A DNA stretch of 64,000 nt from Pirellulales bacterium (GTDB taxonomy: Bacteria; Planctomycetota; Planctomycetia; Pirellulales; PALSA-1355). The stretch is from NCBI GenBank assembly GCA_022844125.1, contig JALHMI010000005.1:273768-337767 (forward strand), read 5' to 3'. Shown one piece after another: positions 28,752 through 39,027 of the stretch. Every line of letters starts with the position of its first letter. Positions within the stretch are counted from its first letter, which is position 1. Under the pieces are notes generated by a model that was given only the letters and a program-made list of their open reading frames with translations, was not told the DNA's origin and searched no databases. Position numbers and translations under genes: made by a program.

Positions 28752-31700
28752 ATGATGAAGCAAGCCCGAACCAGCGGCGAACACCCCACTGCGACGCGGC
28801 GCCGAAAGACGAAGTCCGCCGAATCGTCGGGGAGGCCGCGACTTCTACGGAGCGAACCGCTTGAGGATCGTCTGCTCCTGGCCGTCAGTGTCGTGCATCG
28901 CGTGAACGCGGGCGGAAGTCTGGTCGCCAGCACACCGGCTTGGCTGGCCGATGCCGAAGGCGCGCCGTCTCAATACGTCAACGGCGCGGCGACCGGCGAC
29001 TATGTCTCAACGACGACGGCCACGATCAACATCAGCCACCCCTCGATTCCGGCCGGCACGCCGCAGGCGTTGTTCAAATCGGATCGTTGGGACCCGGCAG
29101 GTGGCCCGGAGTTGCAATGGGCGTTTCCGGTAACCGCCGGGCAGTATCAGGTCCGGCTGTATTTTGCCGAGATCTACGCGGGCGGACATTCGGTTGGCGC
29201 GCGCACGTTCGATGTATCGATCGAAAATACGTTGGTACTCAACGACTACGACGTATTCGCGGAGGTGGGCGGCAATGCAGGCGTCGTCAAGACGTTCACC
29301 GTGACCAGCGACGCCACGCTCAACATCAACTTCGCCCACGTCGTCGACAATCCGTCGATCAAAGCCATCGAGATCCTGACGACCGACACGCCGACCTCCG
29401 GGGTTCTGGGTTCTTCGGCCAGCAATCTCGGCTTCGGCGCCGTGACGGTCGGTAGTAGCGGACAACAGTCCCTGACGTTGACCAATATCGGCTCCGCCGG
29501 CGCGTCGAACATCACGATCACCGGCACAACCATCACCGGTACCAATCCCGCGCAGTTCTCGGATTCCTTTACCGATGCCACGCCGGTCGTTCTGGCGCCC
29601 GGCCAGTCGACGACGTTCAACGTCAACTTCAATCCAACGACGGCTGGCAGCAAGTCCGCCAACCTGCAGATCAGCCACTCGGGCACGAACACTCCGCTGA
29701 GCATTCCTCTCGCCGGAACCGCCGTGGCTAACCAGGCCCCTGTGATCGCGGCGATCACGAATCCCACGCTCACCGCGGGCGCCAGCCAGACCCTGGCGGT
29801 CTCGGCCACCGATCCCGATGGACCGGCCAGCGGAATCGTGCTGTCGGCGAGCGGCTTGCCGGCCTTCGCGACTTTCACCAATCAGGGCAACGGCCAGGGG
29901 CAATTCGCGTTTGCCCCGCCCGCCGGCACGACGGGCAGCTTTCCGATTACGCTCACGGCCGCAGATTCGGCAACTCCCTCGGCAACCAGCAGCAAGTCGT
30001 TCACGCTGACGGTCACGGCGCCGCCGGTCGGCGGCACGGTGGTCTACCGGATCAATGCGGGCGGCAGTCAGGTTAGCGGCACTCCAGCCTGGCTGGCCGA
30101 CGCCGAAGGCGCGCCGTCGCAATACGGCAACGGCGCTGCCACCGGAGACAACACGTTCTCGACGACCGCGGCGATCAATCTCAGCCATCCGTCCATTCCG
30201 GCCGGTACACCGCAGTCAATTTTCCAGTCGGAGCGTTGGGACAACGCCGGCGGTCCCGAGTTGCAGTGGGCGTTTCCCGTGACCGCCGGGCAGTACCAGG
30301 TGCGGTTGTACTTTGCGGAGACATACTCGGGCGCTTTTGCCGTCGGCTCGCGGACCTTTGACGTGACCATCGAAAACGCCCTGGTGCTGAACGACTACGA
30401 CGTATATGCCGAAGTGGGCAGCAACGCAGGAGTGGTCAAGTCGTTTACCGTCACCAGCGACGCCACGCTTAACATCAACTTCGCCCACGTGGTCGAGAAC
30501 CCGGCGATCAAGGCCATCGAGATCATTCAGGCCGGCTCCACGCCCAATCAACTTGCGGCCTCGAGCAGCGTCGTGAACTTTGATCAAGTCACGGTTGGCC
30601 AAATCGGCACGAAGACATTCAACCTGACCAACAACGGCGGTGCGGGCGACCCCTCGATCGTGATCAATCCGGCCTCGGCGACCTTTCTGCCCGCCACGCC
30701 CCAGTTCACGCTGCAGTTTTCGCAGACCCAACCCATTACGCTTGCGCCGGGCCAATCGACAACCGTCACCGTCAAGTACACCCCCACGAGCGTTACGAGC
30801 AACTCCGCAGTGCTGAGCATTCCGCACAGCGGCATCAATTCTCCGCTCACGATCAGCATCGTCGGCCAGGGAGTCTCGGCCGTCCCCGTCAGCTTCTCCA
30901 AATCCTCGCTCATTGGGGCCAGCAGCGTGCTGCCCACATCGCTGCAGTTTGGTCCCGATGGTCGCCTGTACGTGGCCGAGCAAGATGGCCTGATCAAGAT
31001 TTACACCGTGGTCCGCAACAGCGCCAACAACTATCAGGTGACCGCCACCGAAACCCTGACCCAGATCCAACAGATCCCCAATCACGACGACAACGGCACG
31101 CTGAATACCAGCGTCAATACCCGGCTGGTGACCGGGTTGCTGGTCGTCGGCACCGCGGCCAATCCCATCGTTTACGTCACTTCCAGCGATCCCCGCATCG
31201 GCGCAGGGCCAGCCGGAACCGACCTGAACCTCGACACCAACTCCGGCATCGTCTCGCGATTGACCAAGAACGGCAGCTCCTGGACCAAGCTGGATATCGT
31301 GCGCGGGCTGCCTCGCTCCGAGGAGAATCATGCCAACAACGGCATGCAGTTGGACGCGGCGACTGGCACGCTCTATCTGGCGATGGGCGGGAACACCAAC
31401 ATGGGCGCGCCTTCCAATAACTTCGCGCTCCTGCCCGAGTATGCCCTCTCGGCCGCGATCCTCTCGATCAATCTCACGGCCATCGGCGAGACGACCTATG
31501 ACCTGCCGACTCTCAACGATGAAAATCGAGCGGGCGTCAACGACGCGAACGATCCGTTTGGCGGTAACGACGGCAAAAATCAGGCTCGAATCGTTCCCGG
31601 CGGACCCGTGCAGGTGTACGCGCCCGGCTTTCGAAATCCGTACGACGTAGTGATCACGACCAGCGGCCGCATGTACACGATCGACAACGGCCCGAATGCC

Positions 31701-34697
31701 GGTTGGGGTGGGGCGCCAGTCGGCGAAGGTCCCGCAGGAAATGCGACGAACGCCGTCAGCGAACCGGGGCAATCGTATGGCGACAGTCTGCACTTCGTGA
31801 CGGGGCCCGGCTACTACGGCGGCCACCCCAACCCAACACGCTCGAACCTCGCCAACACGTTCAATTCCAGCAACCCGCAGTCGCCCGTTTCTGTAAGCAA
31901 TCCGATCGAGTCCGACTACCTGATTCCGGGCACGCAGAACGGCGCCTTAATCGTGTATCCGCAGTCGACCAACGGCCTGGTCGAGTACACTGCCAGCAAC
32001 TTCGGTGGAGCCCTCAAGGGAAACCTGCTGGCAGCCAGCTTCGATAACTCGATCAAGCGCATCGTTCTCAACTCCTCAGGCACGAGCGTCACCCTCTCGA
32101 CCAATCTGTTCAACACGGTCGGAACGGTTCCACTCGACGTGACCGCCCAGGGAGACAACGGCGCGCTGCCAGGCACGATCTGGGTCGCTGACATCGACTC
32201 CAATAAAATCTTTGTCTTCGAGCCGGCCGACTTTGGCTCCGGTCCCGTCGATCCGCCTGACCCGAACGATTTCGACGGCGACGGTTACTCCAACGCCGAT
32301 GAAACGGCCAATGGAACCGATCCCAATAACGCCGGCGATGTTCCGCCGGATCACGACGCGGATTTCGTTTCCAACAAGCTGGATGCCGACGACGACAACG
32401 ATACGCAACCGGACGTCAGCGATCCGTTTGCAATCGACTCGCAGAACGGCCAGCAGAACCCCATTGGCACGCTGTATACCTGGGAGAACGACGCCCCACG
32501 CCCCGGCGGCCTGCTGAACCTGGGCTTTACCGGTTTGATGTCCAACGGCGTGAGTAACTACGAGTCGCTGTTCGATGTAAACAAGCTCACCGCCGGCGGG
32601 GCTGCGGGCGTCTTGACGATTGACAATGCCTCGCTGGGCACGGCACGCGGCGCCACGAATACTCAGGATCAGGCGTTTCAGTTTGGCGTGAATGTGAGCG
32701 GGGCCACAAAGCCCTTCGCGGGTCACACTCGCGTCCTCGCTCCCTGGAGCGGTTCAACGCCGCAGGCCGGTCAGCAGATGGGCTTTTATCTCGGCCTGGG
32801 CGATCAGAACAACTACGCCCAGCTCGTGCTCGATGGCAACGGCACGGTCGCGTTCGAAATCGAAGTCAACGGCCAGATGACGACCATTGCCTCGACGCCA
32901 ATCGCGCTCGCGCAACTTACGTATGTCGACTTTTATCTGACTGTCGATCCGGTGAGCAAATCCGTTCAGGCCAGCTACGCCCCATTCGCCGGCGGTGTCC
33001 ATGCTCCGCGCACGCTGCTGGGAACGCCTTCCGCGATTCCTGCCAGTTGGCTGTCGGGCGTCATGGCTGTGGGCCTGATCTCGACGACGCCGAGCGCCCT
33101 GCCGCCGCTGCCGGTGACCTGGGACTTCCTCGGAGTCGTATACGACACGCCGCGCATTCTCGAGGCGTCCGTGTCCGCACTCGCTTTCGGCACCGTGTCG
33201 ACGACTGGCTCTGCGCAGCTCCCCGTGATCCTCACCAATCTGGGCCAGGTTGGCGATCCGGCGATCACGATCAGCGGCACCACCATCAGCGGTGCGAATG
33301 GCGCGCAGTTCTCCGATTCGTTCAACGACGCAGCGCCCGTCGTTCTGCAGCCAGGACAATCAACGACGATCTTCGTCACGTTCAGCCCCACGAGCGCCGG
33401 CGCCAAGACCGCCCAACTGTCGATTGCCCACGACGGTGTGAGCGCGCCCCTCACGATTTCCCTTTCCGGGTCGGGAAGTTCGTTGCCCACCAACCAGGCG
33501 CCGGTCATCGCGACGATCACGAACCCGACGGTGACGGCAGGCAGCAGCCAGACATTGGCCGTTTCAGCAACCGATCCCGATGGACCGGCCAGCGGCGTTA
33601 CGCTTTCCGCCAGCGGTCTACCTGCCTTCGTGACGTTTACCAATCAGGGCAACGGCCAGGGGCTGTTCACTTTCAACCCGCCCGTGGGCACGACTGGCAG
33701 CTTCACGATTACCGTGACGGCCGTCGATGCGGGAACTCCACAGGGCTCCAGCAGCAAGACGTTTACCTTAACGGTCAATGCAGCGCCCGTCGGCGGGACC
33801 GTCGTCTATCGGGTGAACGCGGGCGGAGCTCAGGTGGCCGGCACGCCAGCCTGGCTGGCCGATCTGGAAGGCGCGCCGCTGCAATACAGTAACGGCGTCG
33901 CCACGGGTGACTACGTCTCGACTACCACGGCCACTATCAACACCAGCCACGCGTCGATTCCGGCCGGCACGCCGCAGGCAATATTCAAGTCGGATCGTTG
34001 GGACCCCGCAGGGGGCCCGGAGCTGCAGTGGGCATTTCCGGTGACGGCCGGCCAGTATCAGGTGCGGCTCTACTTTGCCGAGACCTACACCGGCGCATTT
34101 ACCGTCGGCGCACGCACCTTCGATGTCACGATTGAAGGAGCATTGCTGCTGAACGACTACGATGTGTACGCCGAGGTGGGCGGCAACGCGGGCGTGGTGA
34201 AAACGTTCACAGTCACCAGCGACGCCACGCTCAACATCAACTTTGCCCACGTCGTCGACAATCCGAGTATCAAGGCGATCGAGATCCTGACCGTCGGCAG
34301 TGCCGCGGCCGCACCCGCCGCCCAAAGCATGGCGCTGTTAGCTGACGAAACGTTTGCTGCGCCTCTCTCCGCGGAGCTCGACGCGGTGGTTAGCGCGGCG
34401 CCATTAAGTGCGATTGCGGCCCAGTCGCAGTCCTTCCAAGTCGGTTCCAGCGTTGCTCAGCAAAGTCCCATCGATTCGGCGATTGGGCAGCTTACACGTC
34501 CAACCCGCGCGATCGCGGCCCTGACGAATGTGGGCTCGCCGAAACGGACAGTGGATGACGCAACTAGCGCCTTCAGCACTTCACAGACATCGGACGACGA
34601 AGTCGATTCGCGATCTCTTCGCATGTCGGCCCTAAAGCGAATCTTCGCAGACTCGCGCTTTCTGGCCGAAATCCGGCGTCGCGGATTGCTGGACTAA
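28752..34697 (+). CDS. Giant exported protein: three malectin domains, anchor-D domains and a glucose/sorbosone-dehydrogenase-like propeller
   Basis: A 1981-residue protein. The N-terminus has the planctomycete 'RSEPLEDRLLLA' export motif (residues ~33-44). Domains in order: malectin 1 (~46-210); choice-of-anchor-D 1 (~216-323); Ig-like 1 (~326-423); malectin 2 (~428-591); anchor-D 2 (~597-710); a propeller with 'LQFGPDGRLYVAEQDGLIKIY', typical of glucose/sorbosone dehydrogenases (~713-1158); calcium-binding thrombospondin-3-like repeats (DFDGDGYSNADE, DADDDND; ~1163-1240); a LamG-like region (~1240-1463); anchor-D 3; Ig-like 2; malectin 3 (~1682-1847); and a tail ending RRRGLLD. The malectin, Ig and anchor-D copies are close duplicates. 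A surface carbohydrate-binding protein is likely. No cell-wall anchor is seen. Confidence 0.88.
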   Translation: MMKQARTSGEHPTATRRRKTKSAESSGRPRLLRSEPLEDRLLLAVSVVHRVNAGGSLVASTPAWLADAEGAPSQYVNGAATGDYVSTTTATINISHPSIPAGTPQALFKSDRWDPAGGPELQWAFPVTAGQYQVRLYFAEIYAGGHSVGARTFDVSIENTLVLNDYDVFAEVGGNAGVVKTFTVTSDATLNINFAHVVDNPSIKAIEILTTDTPTSGVLGSSASNLGFGAVTVGSSGQQSLTLTNIGSAGASNITITGTTITGTNPAQFSDSFTDATPVVLAPGQSTTFNVNFNPTTAGSKSANLQISHSGTNTPLSIPLAGTAVANQAPVIAAITNPTLTAGASQTLAVSATDPDGPASGIVLSASGLPAFATFTNQGNGQGQFAFAPPAGTTGSFPITLTAADSATPSATSSKSFTLTVTAPPVGGTVVYRINAGGSQVSGTPAWLADAEGAPSQYGNGAATGDNTFSTTAAINLSHPSIPAGTPQSIFQSERWDNAGGPELQWAFPVTAGQYQVRLYFAETYSGAFAVGSRTFDVTIENALVLNDYDVYAEVGSNAGVVKSFTVTSDATLNINFAHVVENPAIKAIEIIQAGSTPNQLAASSSVVNFDQVTVGQIGTKTFNLTNNGGAGDPSIVINPASATFLPATPQFTLQFSQTQPITLAPGQSTTVTVKYTPTSVTSNSAVLSIPHSGINSPLTISIVGQGVSAVPVSFSKSSLIGASSVLPTSLQFGPDGRLYVAEQDGLIKIYTVVRNSANNYQVTATETLTQIQQIPNHDDNGTLNTSVNTRLVTGLLVVGTAANPIVYVTSSDPRIGAGPAGTDLNLDTNSGIVSRLTKNGSSWTKLDIVRGLPRSEENHANNGMQLDAATGTLYLAMGGNTNMGAPSNNFALLPEYALSAAILSINLTAIGETTYDLPTLNDENRAGVNDANDPFGGNDGKNQARIVPGGPVQVYAPGFRNPYDVVITTSGRMYTIDNGPNAGWGGAPVGEGPAGNATNAVSEPGQSYGDSLHFVTGPGYYGGHPNPTRSNLANTFNSSNPQSPVSVSNPIESDYLIPGTQNGALIVYPQSTNGLVEYTASNFGGALKGNLLAASFDNSIKRIVLNSSGTSVTLSTNLFNTVGTVPLDVTAQGDNGALPGTIWVADIDSNKIFVFEPADFGSGPVDPPDPNDFDGDGYSNADETANGTDPNNAGDVPPDHDADFVSNKLDADDDNDTQPDVSDPFAIDSQNGQQNPIGTLYTWENDAPRPGGLLNLGFTGLMSNGVSNYESLFDVNKLTAGGAAGVLTIDNASLGTARGATNTQDQAFQFGVNVSGATKPFAGHTRVLAPWSGSTPQAGQQMGFYLGLGDQNNYAQLVLDGNGTVAFEIEVNGQMTTIASTPIALAQLTYVDFYLTVDPVSKSVQASYAPFAGGVHAPRTLLGTPSAIPASWLSGVMAVGLISTTPSALPPLPVTWDFLGVVYDTPRILEASVSALAFGTVSTTGSAQLPVILTNLGQVGDPAITISGTTISGANGAQFSDSFNDAAPVVLQPGQSTTIFVTFSPTSAGAKTAQLSIAHDGVSAPLTISLSGSGSSLPTNQAPVIATITNPTVTAGSSQTLAVSATDPDGPASGVTLSASGLPAFVTFTNQGNGQGLFTFNPPVGTTGSFTITVTAVDAGTPQGSSSKTFTLTVNAAPVGGTVVYRVNAGGAQVAGTPAWLADLEGAPLQYSNGVATGDYVSTTTATINTSHASIPAGTPQAIFKSDRWDPAGGPELQWAFPVTAGQYQVRLYFAETYTGAFTVGARTFDVTIEGALLLNDYDVYAEVGGNAGVVKTFTVTSDATLNINFAHVVDNPSIKAIEILTVGSAAAAPAAQSMALLADETFAAPLSAELDAVVSAAPLSAIAAQSQSFQVGSSVAQQSPIDSAIGQLTRPTRAIAALTNVGSPKRTVDDATSAFSTSQTSDDEVDSRSLRMSALKRIFADSRFLAEIRRRGLLD

Positions 34698-34843
34698 GTT
34701 TTCGCCCGCAGGACTCAGTAACCACGCTCGGCTAGAGTGGGCCGACGTCGCAGGGGGCATTACTCCTTGAATTGCCCGGGGATATCTGCCTGCCCCCTTG
34801 CGGTTACAATCCAGATTCTTGATTTTTGCACTCGGAGCGGGTT

Positions 34844-35701
34844 ATGCCGCCACTTGGCGCACACATGTCGATTGCTGGCGGCTATTACAAGGCCGTCGAC
34901 CTGGCCCACGAGGCCGGCTGCGATTGCGTGCAGATCTTCAGCAAGAACAACAACCAGTGGCGGGCCAAGCCACTCTCAGACGATGACGCCGCGCGCTTTC
35001 AAGAAGCACTCGCCCGCACCGGCGTGGGCCATCCGCTGGTGCACGATTCGTACCTGATCAACATGGCCAGTCCCGACGACGCCCTCTGGCAGAAGTCCGC
35101 CGAAGCGTTCGAACTGGAACTGGTGCGGGCCGACAAGCTCGGCATCCCCTACGTCGTCGCCCATCCCGGCTCCTACACGGTGAGCAGTGAGCAGGAAGGG
35201 CTCGACCGGATCGTCGCGGCCCTCGACCGGGTGCATCAGCAAACCGCCGGCATCGGCGCGCAGGTGCTGCTCGAGAACACGGCCGGCCAGGGCTCCAATC
35301 TCGGCTGGCGGTTCGAGCATCTCGCATACCTCATCGCCAAGGTTGCTGAGCCCCACCGCGTCGGCGTCTGCATTGACACGTGCCATACGCTTGCCGCCGG
35401 CTATCCGCTGGCCACGCGCGAAGAGTACGAGAGCACGATTGTCGAGCTCGACCGTGTGATCGGCCTTGCCCGCGTGAAGGCCATCCACTTGAACGACAGC
35501 AAGCAAGGTCTCGGCTCGCGTGTCGATCGCCACGAGCACATCGGCCGCGGCAAGCTCGGCCTGGAGCCGTTCCGCATGCTGCTGAACGATCCGCGGTTCG
35601 CCAGCGTGCCGATGTATCTCGAAACGGCCAAGGAACAGGAAAACGGCGAAGAGATGGACGTCGTCAACTTGCGGACATTACGGGGCCTGCTGCAGTCGTA
35701 G
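34844..35701 (+). CDS. nfo: Endonuclease IV (AP endonuclease)
   Basis: A 285-residue TIM-barrel AP endonuclease that cuts DNA 5' to abasic sites in base-excision repair. Zinc-cluster motifs are all present: LGAHMSIAGG near the start, HDSYLIN, VVAHPGSYT, LLENTAGQG, 'VGVCIDTCHTLAAGY', IHLNDSK, and DRHEHIGRGKLG. GGAGCGG lies just before the ATG at 34844; six extra upstream codons are possible but have no such site. Cytoplasmic, free-standing gene. Confidence 0.95.
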   Translation: MPPLGAHMSIAGGYYKAVDLAHEAGCDCVQIFSKNNNQWRAKPLSDDDAARFQEALARTGVGHPLVHDSYLINMASPDDALWQKSAEAFELELVRADKLGIPYVVAHPGSYTVSSEQEGLDRIVAALDRVHQQTAGIGAQVLLENTAGQGSNLGWRFEHLAYLIAKVAEPHRVGVCIDTCHTLAAGYPLATREEYESTIVELDRVIGLARVKAIHLNDSKQGLGSRVDRHEHIGRGKLGLEPFRMLLNDPRFASVPMYLETAKEQENGEEMDVVNLRTLRGLLQS

Positions 35702-35751
35702 ACACCATAACGCGCATCACCAGCGCGACCCATCGAGGCGAGGAATCGGCC

Positions 35752-36798
35752 ATGCCCAACCGAGCGAAGTTACTTGCCACGGCTTTCGCTGCCACATGCA
35801 CGGTCGTGTCTGTCGCACCGGCAATCGCTCAGTCGAATGATAAGCTCAGCGACGTTCCGACAGCGCTGCAGGCAATCGCTGCCAATGACGAATTGCTTTC
35901 CTTCACGCTCGGCCCGATCAAGCTGCCCCCCGGCGGTCACTTGCAAGGCATTCAGATCGTCTTCGAGGAGGCGCCACCGGGACGTCAGGTGTTAATCTCG
36001 CACGATTCGCTCAGCGTGGCTTATTTGGCAGTCGTCGAATTTCTGAATACCGAACTCGACGACTTCTCGGCCACCGGCAAAATCGCCCTCGTGCGGCAGC
36101 TTCCCTCGGATGGACAGTCGCCCCCCTTGCGCCATGCCGGCGGATTTCAGCTTGCCGGCAGGGTCCTGGCCGTCGGCGTCGAAGACAACCAGGAAAAGAA
36201 ACGGTCACAAATTCAGTTCTGGAGCATCGACAGTCGCACCCGACTCGGCCAGCTCAAGCACCTGACCATTGCCCGCAGCAGCGAAATGCCAAAGCAAGCC
36301 ACCGCCGGCGCCGTCGGCCTCGTCGAGCGTGCGGCGGACCACCTGCTCGCCGTCGGCAACTGGGACTGTCGGGCGATCGACTTCTACGTGTCGAACGGAA
36401 AACCGCTCGCCGATCCGGCCTGCCGATTTGAACACAACCTCAAGTGGCAGGCCGACGCCGCCGCAACCGCCGACTGGAAGCCCGACACCATCCGCGGCAT
36501 GTATCAGTCGTTGAACTTCATCCCCGACGCGGCCGGAAACATCTTCCTGCTCGGCTTCGATACCTCGCCAATCGGCCAGGACGTGATCGATCTGTTCGAG
36601 GTCAACCTGGCGTGCGGCCCCGAGCGAGCACTTCGCAAAGTGGAGCGCAAGGTTGTGCAGCTCACTGGCGACAACCACTTTCGCTATGCTAGCGGCGCGG
36701 CGGTCCGCAACGGCAAGTTGTTGATCCTCTCCAGCGAGCGGAACTTCAAGCCCCACGGCCAGACGCGGCTCAAGGTACTGCGGAATGATAGCCGTTAG
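35752..36798 (+). CDS. Secreted protein of unknown function
   Basis: A 348-residue exported protein with a clear signal peptide (residues 1-26, ends PAIAQS). The mature part has several beta-propeller-like strands ('GRVLAVGVEDNQ', 'ADHLLAVGNWDCRAIDFYVSNG', 'SGAAVRNGKLLILSSERNF'), so a six-bladed propeller is plausible, but I recognise no named family. The start lies 50 bases after the endonuclease IV stop, so co-transcription is possible. Its stop overlaps the convergent UspA stop by 4 bases. Confidence 0.65.
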   Translation: MPNRAKLLATAFAATCTVVSVAPAIAQSNDKLSDVPTALQAIAANDELLSFTLGPIKLPPGGHLQGIQIVFEEAPPGRQVLISHDSLSVAYLAVVEFLNTELDDFSATGKIALVRQLPSDGQSPPLRHAGGFQLAGRVLAVGVEDNQEKKRSQIQFWSIDSRTRLGQLKHLTIARSSEMPKQATAGAVGLVERAADHLLAVGNWDCRAIDFYVSNGKPLADPACRFEHNLKWQADAAATADWKPDTIRGMYQSLNFIPDAAGNIFLLGFDTSPIGQDVIDLFEVNLACGPERALRKVERKVVQLTGDNHFRYASGAAVRNGKLLILSSERNFKPHGQTRLKVLRNDSR

Positions 36799-37226
36799 CT
36801 TTTCGGTTTCCCGCGCACCAGGAGCACCGGAATCTCCGTCTTGTGGCGAACTTCCGAGGCGACGCTCCCCAGCACCAGGTCGCTCAGCAACCGATGCCCG
36901 TGGGTGCTCATCGCAATCAGATCGCACTGCTCGCGCTCGGCAATCTCGACAATCTGCTTGCTCGGCTCTCCGCACGCCAAGAGCGACTTCGCCTCGAAGC
37001 CCTCATTCGCGAGTTCCTGTTGGCACTTGTCGAGATACGCCCGGTCTTGCCGCATCTCCTCCGACTCATCCAACCCCAGGTTCTCCTGGTTGCGGGCCAT
37101 GAAGCCGTCCGCCACGTGCACCAGCGTCAGCCGCGCGCCGGTCAGGCGTGCCAGCGGCCGGATGTGCGCCAGGATGGCGGCGTCCGTGGGGGAGTTGTCG
37201 AGCGGAACGAGGATGTGCTTGTACAC
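36795..37226 (-). CDS. Universal stress protein A family
   Basis: A 143-residue UspA-fold protein: MYKHILVPLDNSPTDAAILAHI at the N-terminus and the ATP-binding loop 'MSTHGHRLLSDLVLGSVASEVRHKTEIPVLLVR' at the C-terminus (G-2x-G-9x-G-S/T type, with the first glycine positions partly changed). It lies 23 bases downstream of mntH on the same strand, so it is likely co-expressed with the manganese transporter. Cytoplasmic stress protein. Confidence 0.92.
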   Translation of the reverse strand: MYKHILVPLDNSPTDAAILAHIRPLARLTGARLTLVHVADGFMARNQENLGLDESEEMRQDRAYLDKCQQELANEGFEAKSLLACGEPSKQIVEIAEREQCDLIAMSTHGHRLLSDLVLGSVASEVRHKTEIPVLLVRGKPKS

Positions 37227-37249
37227 CGTGGTCGTCCGAAGCGTGTGGT

Positions 37250-38617
37250 TTATTCACCGAAGAACTGAGCGTACAGCAAGTACAGGTTCAAAGATACGAT
37301 GATCGCCGTGACGATCCAAGCCAGAATCGCTAGGGCCGGGTGGTTGGCAAAGCGTCCCATTTTCCGCCGGTCGCCGGTGAATAGCACGAGCGGAACCACT
37401 GCGAAGCTGAGTTGCATGGAGAGGATCACCTGGCTCAAGACCAATAGCTGTCCGACGCCGCGTTCACCATAAATCGCCGCGACGATTACCGCCGGCACAA
37501 TCGCGACCAGCCGCGTGATCAGTCGTCGGACCCAGGGCCGCAGCCGAAGGTTGAGAAACCCTTCCATCACGATCTGTCCCGCCATGGTCCCTGTCAGCGT
37601 CGAGTTCTGTCCCGAAGCGAGCAGCGCCACGGCGAACGCCGTACTGGCCAGGCTGTAGCCCAGCACCGGCGCGAGCAACTTGTAGGCGTCGGAAATGTCA
37701 GCGACATCCTGGTACTCGGTGCCATGAAACGCCGCGGCAGCCACGACCAGAATCGCGGCGTTGATAAAGAACGCAAACAACAGGGAAACGGTCGAGTCGA
37801 TCGTGGCGAAGCGAATCGCCGTGCTTCGCCCCTCGTCGTTTTTCTCATATGCCCGTGTCTGCACAATGCTCGAGTGCAGGTACAAGTTGTGCGGCATCAC
37901 CGTCGCGCCCAGGATGCCGATCGCGATGTAGAGCATCGCCGGGTTGGTCACGATTTCCGGCCGCGGAATCAGACCGACCAGCATCGGACCAATCGCCGGG
38001 TGCGAAATCGCGATCTCATAGGCAAAGCAGCCGCCGATCAGAAAAATGAGTGCCGCCACCAACGCTTCCAGATAGCGGAACCCCTTGTGCTGCAGAAACA
38101 ACACAATGAATACGTCGAGCGCCGTCAGGATCACGCCCAGGATGATCGGCATCCCAAACAGCAGGTTCAGCGCGATCGCCGAGCCGATGACTTCGGCCAG
38201 ATCGCACGCGGCGATCGCAATCTCACAGATCACCCACAAACCAAACCCGACCGGCTTTGAATAGTGGTCGCGGCAGGCTTGCGCCAAATCGCGCCCGGTG
38301 ACGATCCCCAGCTTCAGCGCCAGGTGCTGCAACAGGATGGCCATGAAATTTGAAATCAACACGACCGAAAGCAGCGTGTAGCCAAACTGTGCTCCGCCCG
38401 CCAAGTCCGTGGCCCAATTGCCAGGATCCATGTAGCCGACGGCCACCATCAATCCCGGTCCGGAGAAGGCCCACATCTTGCGCCAGAAGCCCGCCTGCCC
38501 GACCGGTACCGAGGCGTAGACCTCCGGCAGCGAGGGCGTCCGCGACGCTTGCCGCCAGCCGGACTCCGGGTGCGATTCTGGAGGGACTGACTTCGGTGAT
38601 TCCGCGTCCGATTTCAT
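37250..38617 (-). CDS. mntH: Nramp-family manganese/divalent metal transporter
   Basis: A 455-residue inner-membrane metal-proton symporter with about 11 transmembrane helices. The metal-binding DPGNWATD motif is in helix 1 and the [10 protein letters not shown] motif in helix 6 (Nramp 'A/MPHN' region), both complete. The N-terminal ~40 residues are hydrophilic. The ATG at 38617 is preferred over a TTG four codons upstream. A good promoter and a 17-base palindrome precede it, so metal-dependent regulation is likely. It probably forms an operon with the UspA gene. Confidence 0.93.
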   Translation of the reverse strand: MKSDAESPKSVPPESHPESGWRQASRTPSLPEVYASVPVGQAGFWRKMWAFSGPGLMVAVGYMDPGNWATDLAGGAQFGYTLLSVVLISNFMAILLQHLALKLGIVTGRDLAQACRDHYSKPVGFGLWVICEIAIAACDLAEVIGSAIALNLLFGMPIILGVILTALDVFIVLFLQHKGFRYLEALVAALIFLIGGCFAYEIAISHPAIGPMLVGLIPRPEIVTNPAMLYIAIGILGATVMPHNLYLHSSIVQTRAYEKNDEGRSTAIRFATIDSTVSLLFAFFINAAILVVAAAAFHGTEYQDVADISDAYKLLAPVLGYSLASTAFAVALLASGQNSTLTGTMAGQIVMEGFLNLRLRPWVRRLITRLVAIVPAVIVAAIYGERGVGQLLVLSQVILSMQLSFAVVPLVLFTGDRRKMGRFANHPALAILAWIVTAIIVSLNLYLLYAQFFGE

Positions 38618-38667
38618 GGGTGACAACAACGTCCCGTGGCCAAACTCAACTTCAGCGAGGCCCGCTC

Positions 38668-38697
38668 ATTATGACCGCCGTCCCGAACATTTTTCAA
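38668..38697 (-). promoter_or_regulatory. Candidate promoter of mntH
   Basis: On the minus strand TTGAAA (38692-38697) is followed after 18 bases by CATAAT (38668-38673); each hexamer matches consensus at 5 of 6. The start codon is about 50 bases further on. Confidence 0.6.
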
Positions 38698-38712
38698 TAT
38701 GTAAAATATCGG

Positions 38713-38729
38713 TTTTTGGTCACCAAAAA
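38713..38729. promoter_or_regulatory. Candidate operator upstream of mntH
   Basis: TTTTTGGTCACCAAAAA is a perfect 8+1+8 palindrome lying 16 bases upstream of the mntH -35 box. DtxR/MntR and Fur-type regulators bind AT-rich palindromes of about this size, but the sequence matches none I can name with confidence. The upstream position would suit an activator or a wrapped repressor. Confidence 0.5.
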
Positions 38730-39027
38730 TCGACCTGGAACCTGACCGCCCACCCGCAGACTTCCCTGGTCAGCAGCAGCGGTTTCTCAGCCGCGGGCGT
38801 GCTCGACCAACCGGAAAAATCCTTGCCCCGGGCGTAAGCAGCCGGACTCAAGTCACTTGCCCTGCGGCAGTTGCGAAAAGTTGACAGTCCACTGGACACC
38901 GCTACATTTACAGGTAGGTCCGCTGCCGCCTGCCGCACTTTGGCTGGCGCAGATCGATTTGGCGCGCATAATCTTATTGATAGACAACAAGTTACGGCGC
39001 TCGTACCTCATTTCCGGGGACGCTCCT

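Noticed and set aside
30216-31826. 536-codon minus-strand frame inside the giant malectin gene
   Set aside because: It mirrors the codon bias of the repetitive plus-strand protein; no start signal and no protein-like motifs.
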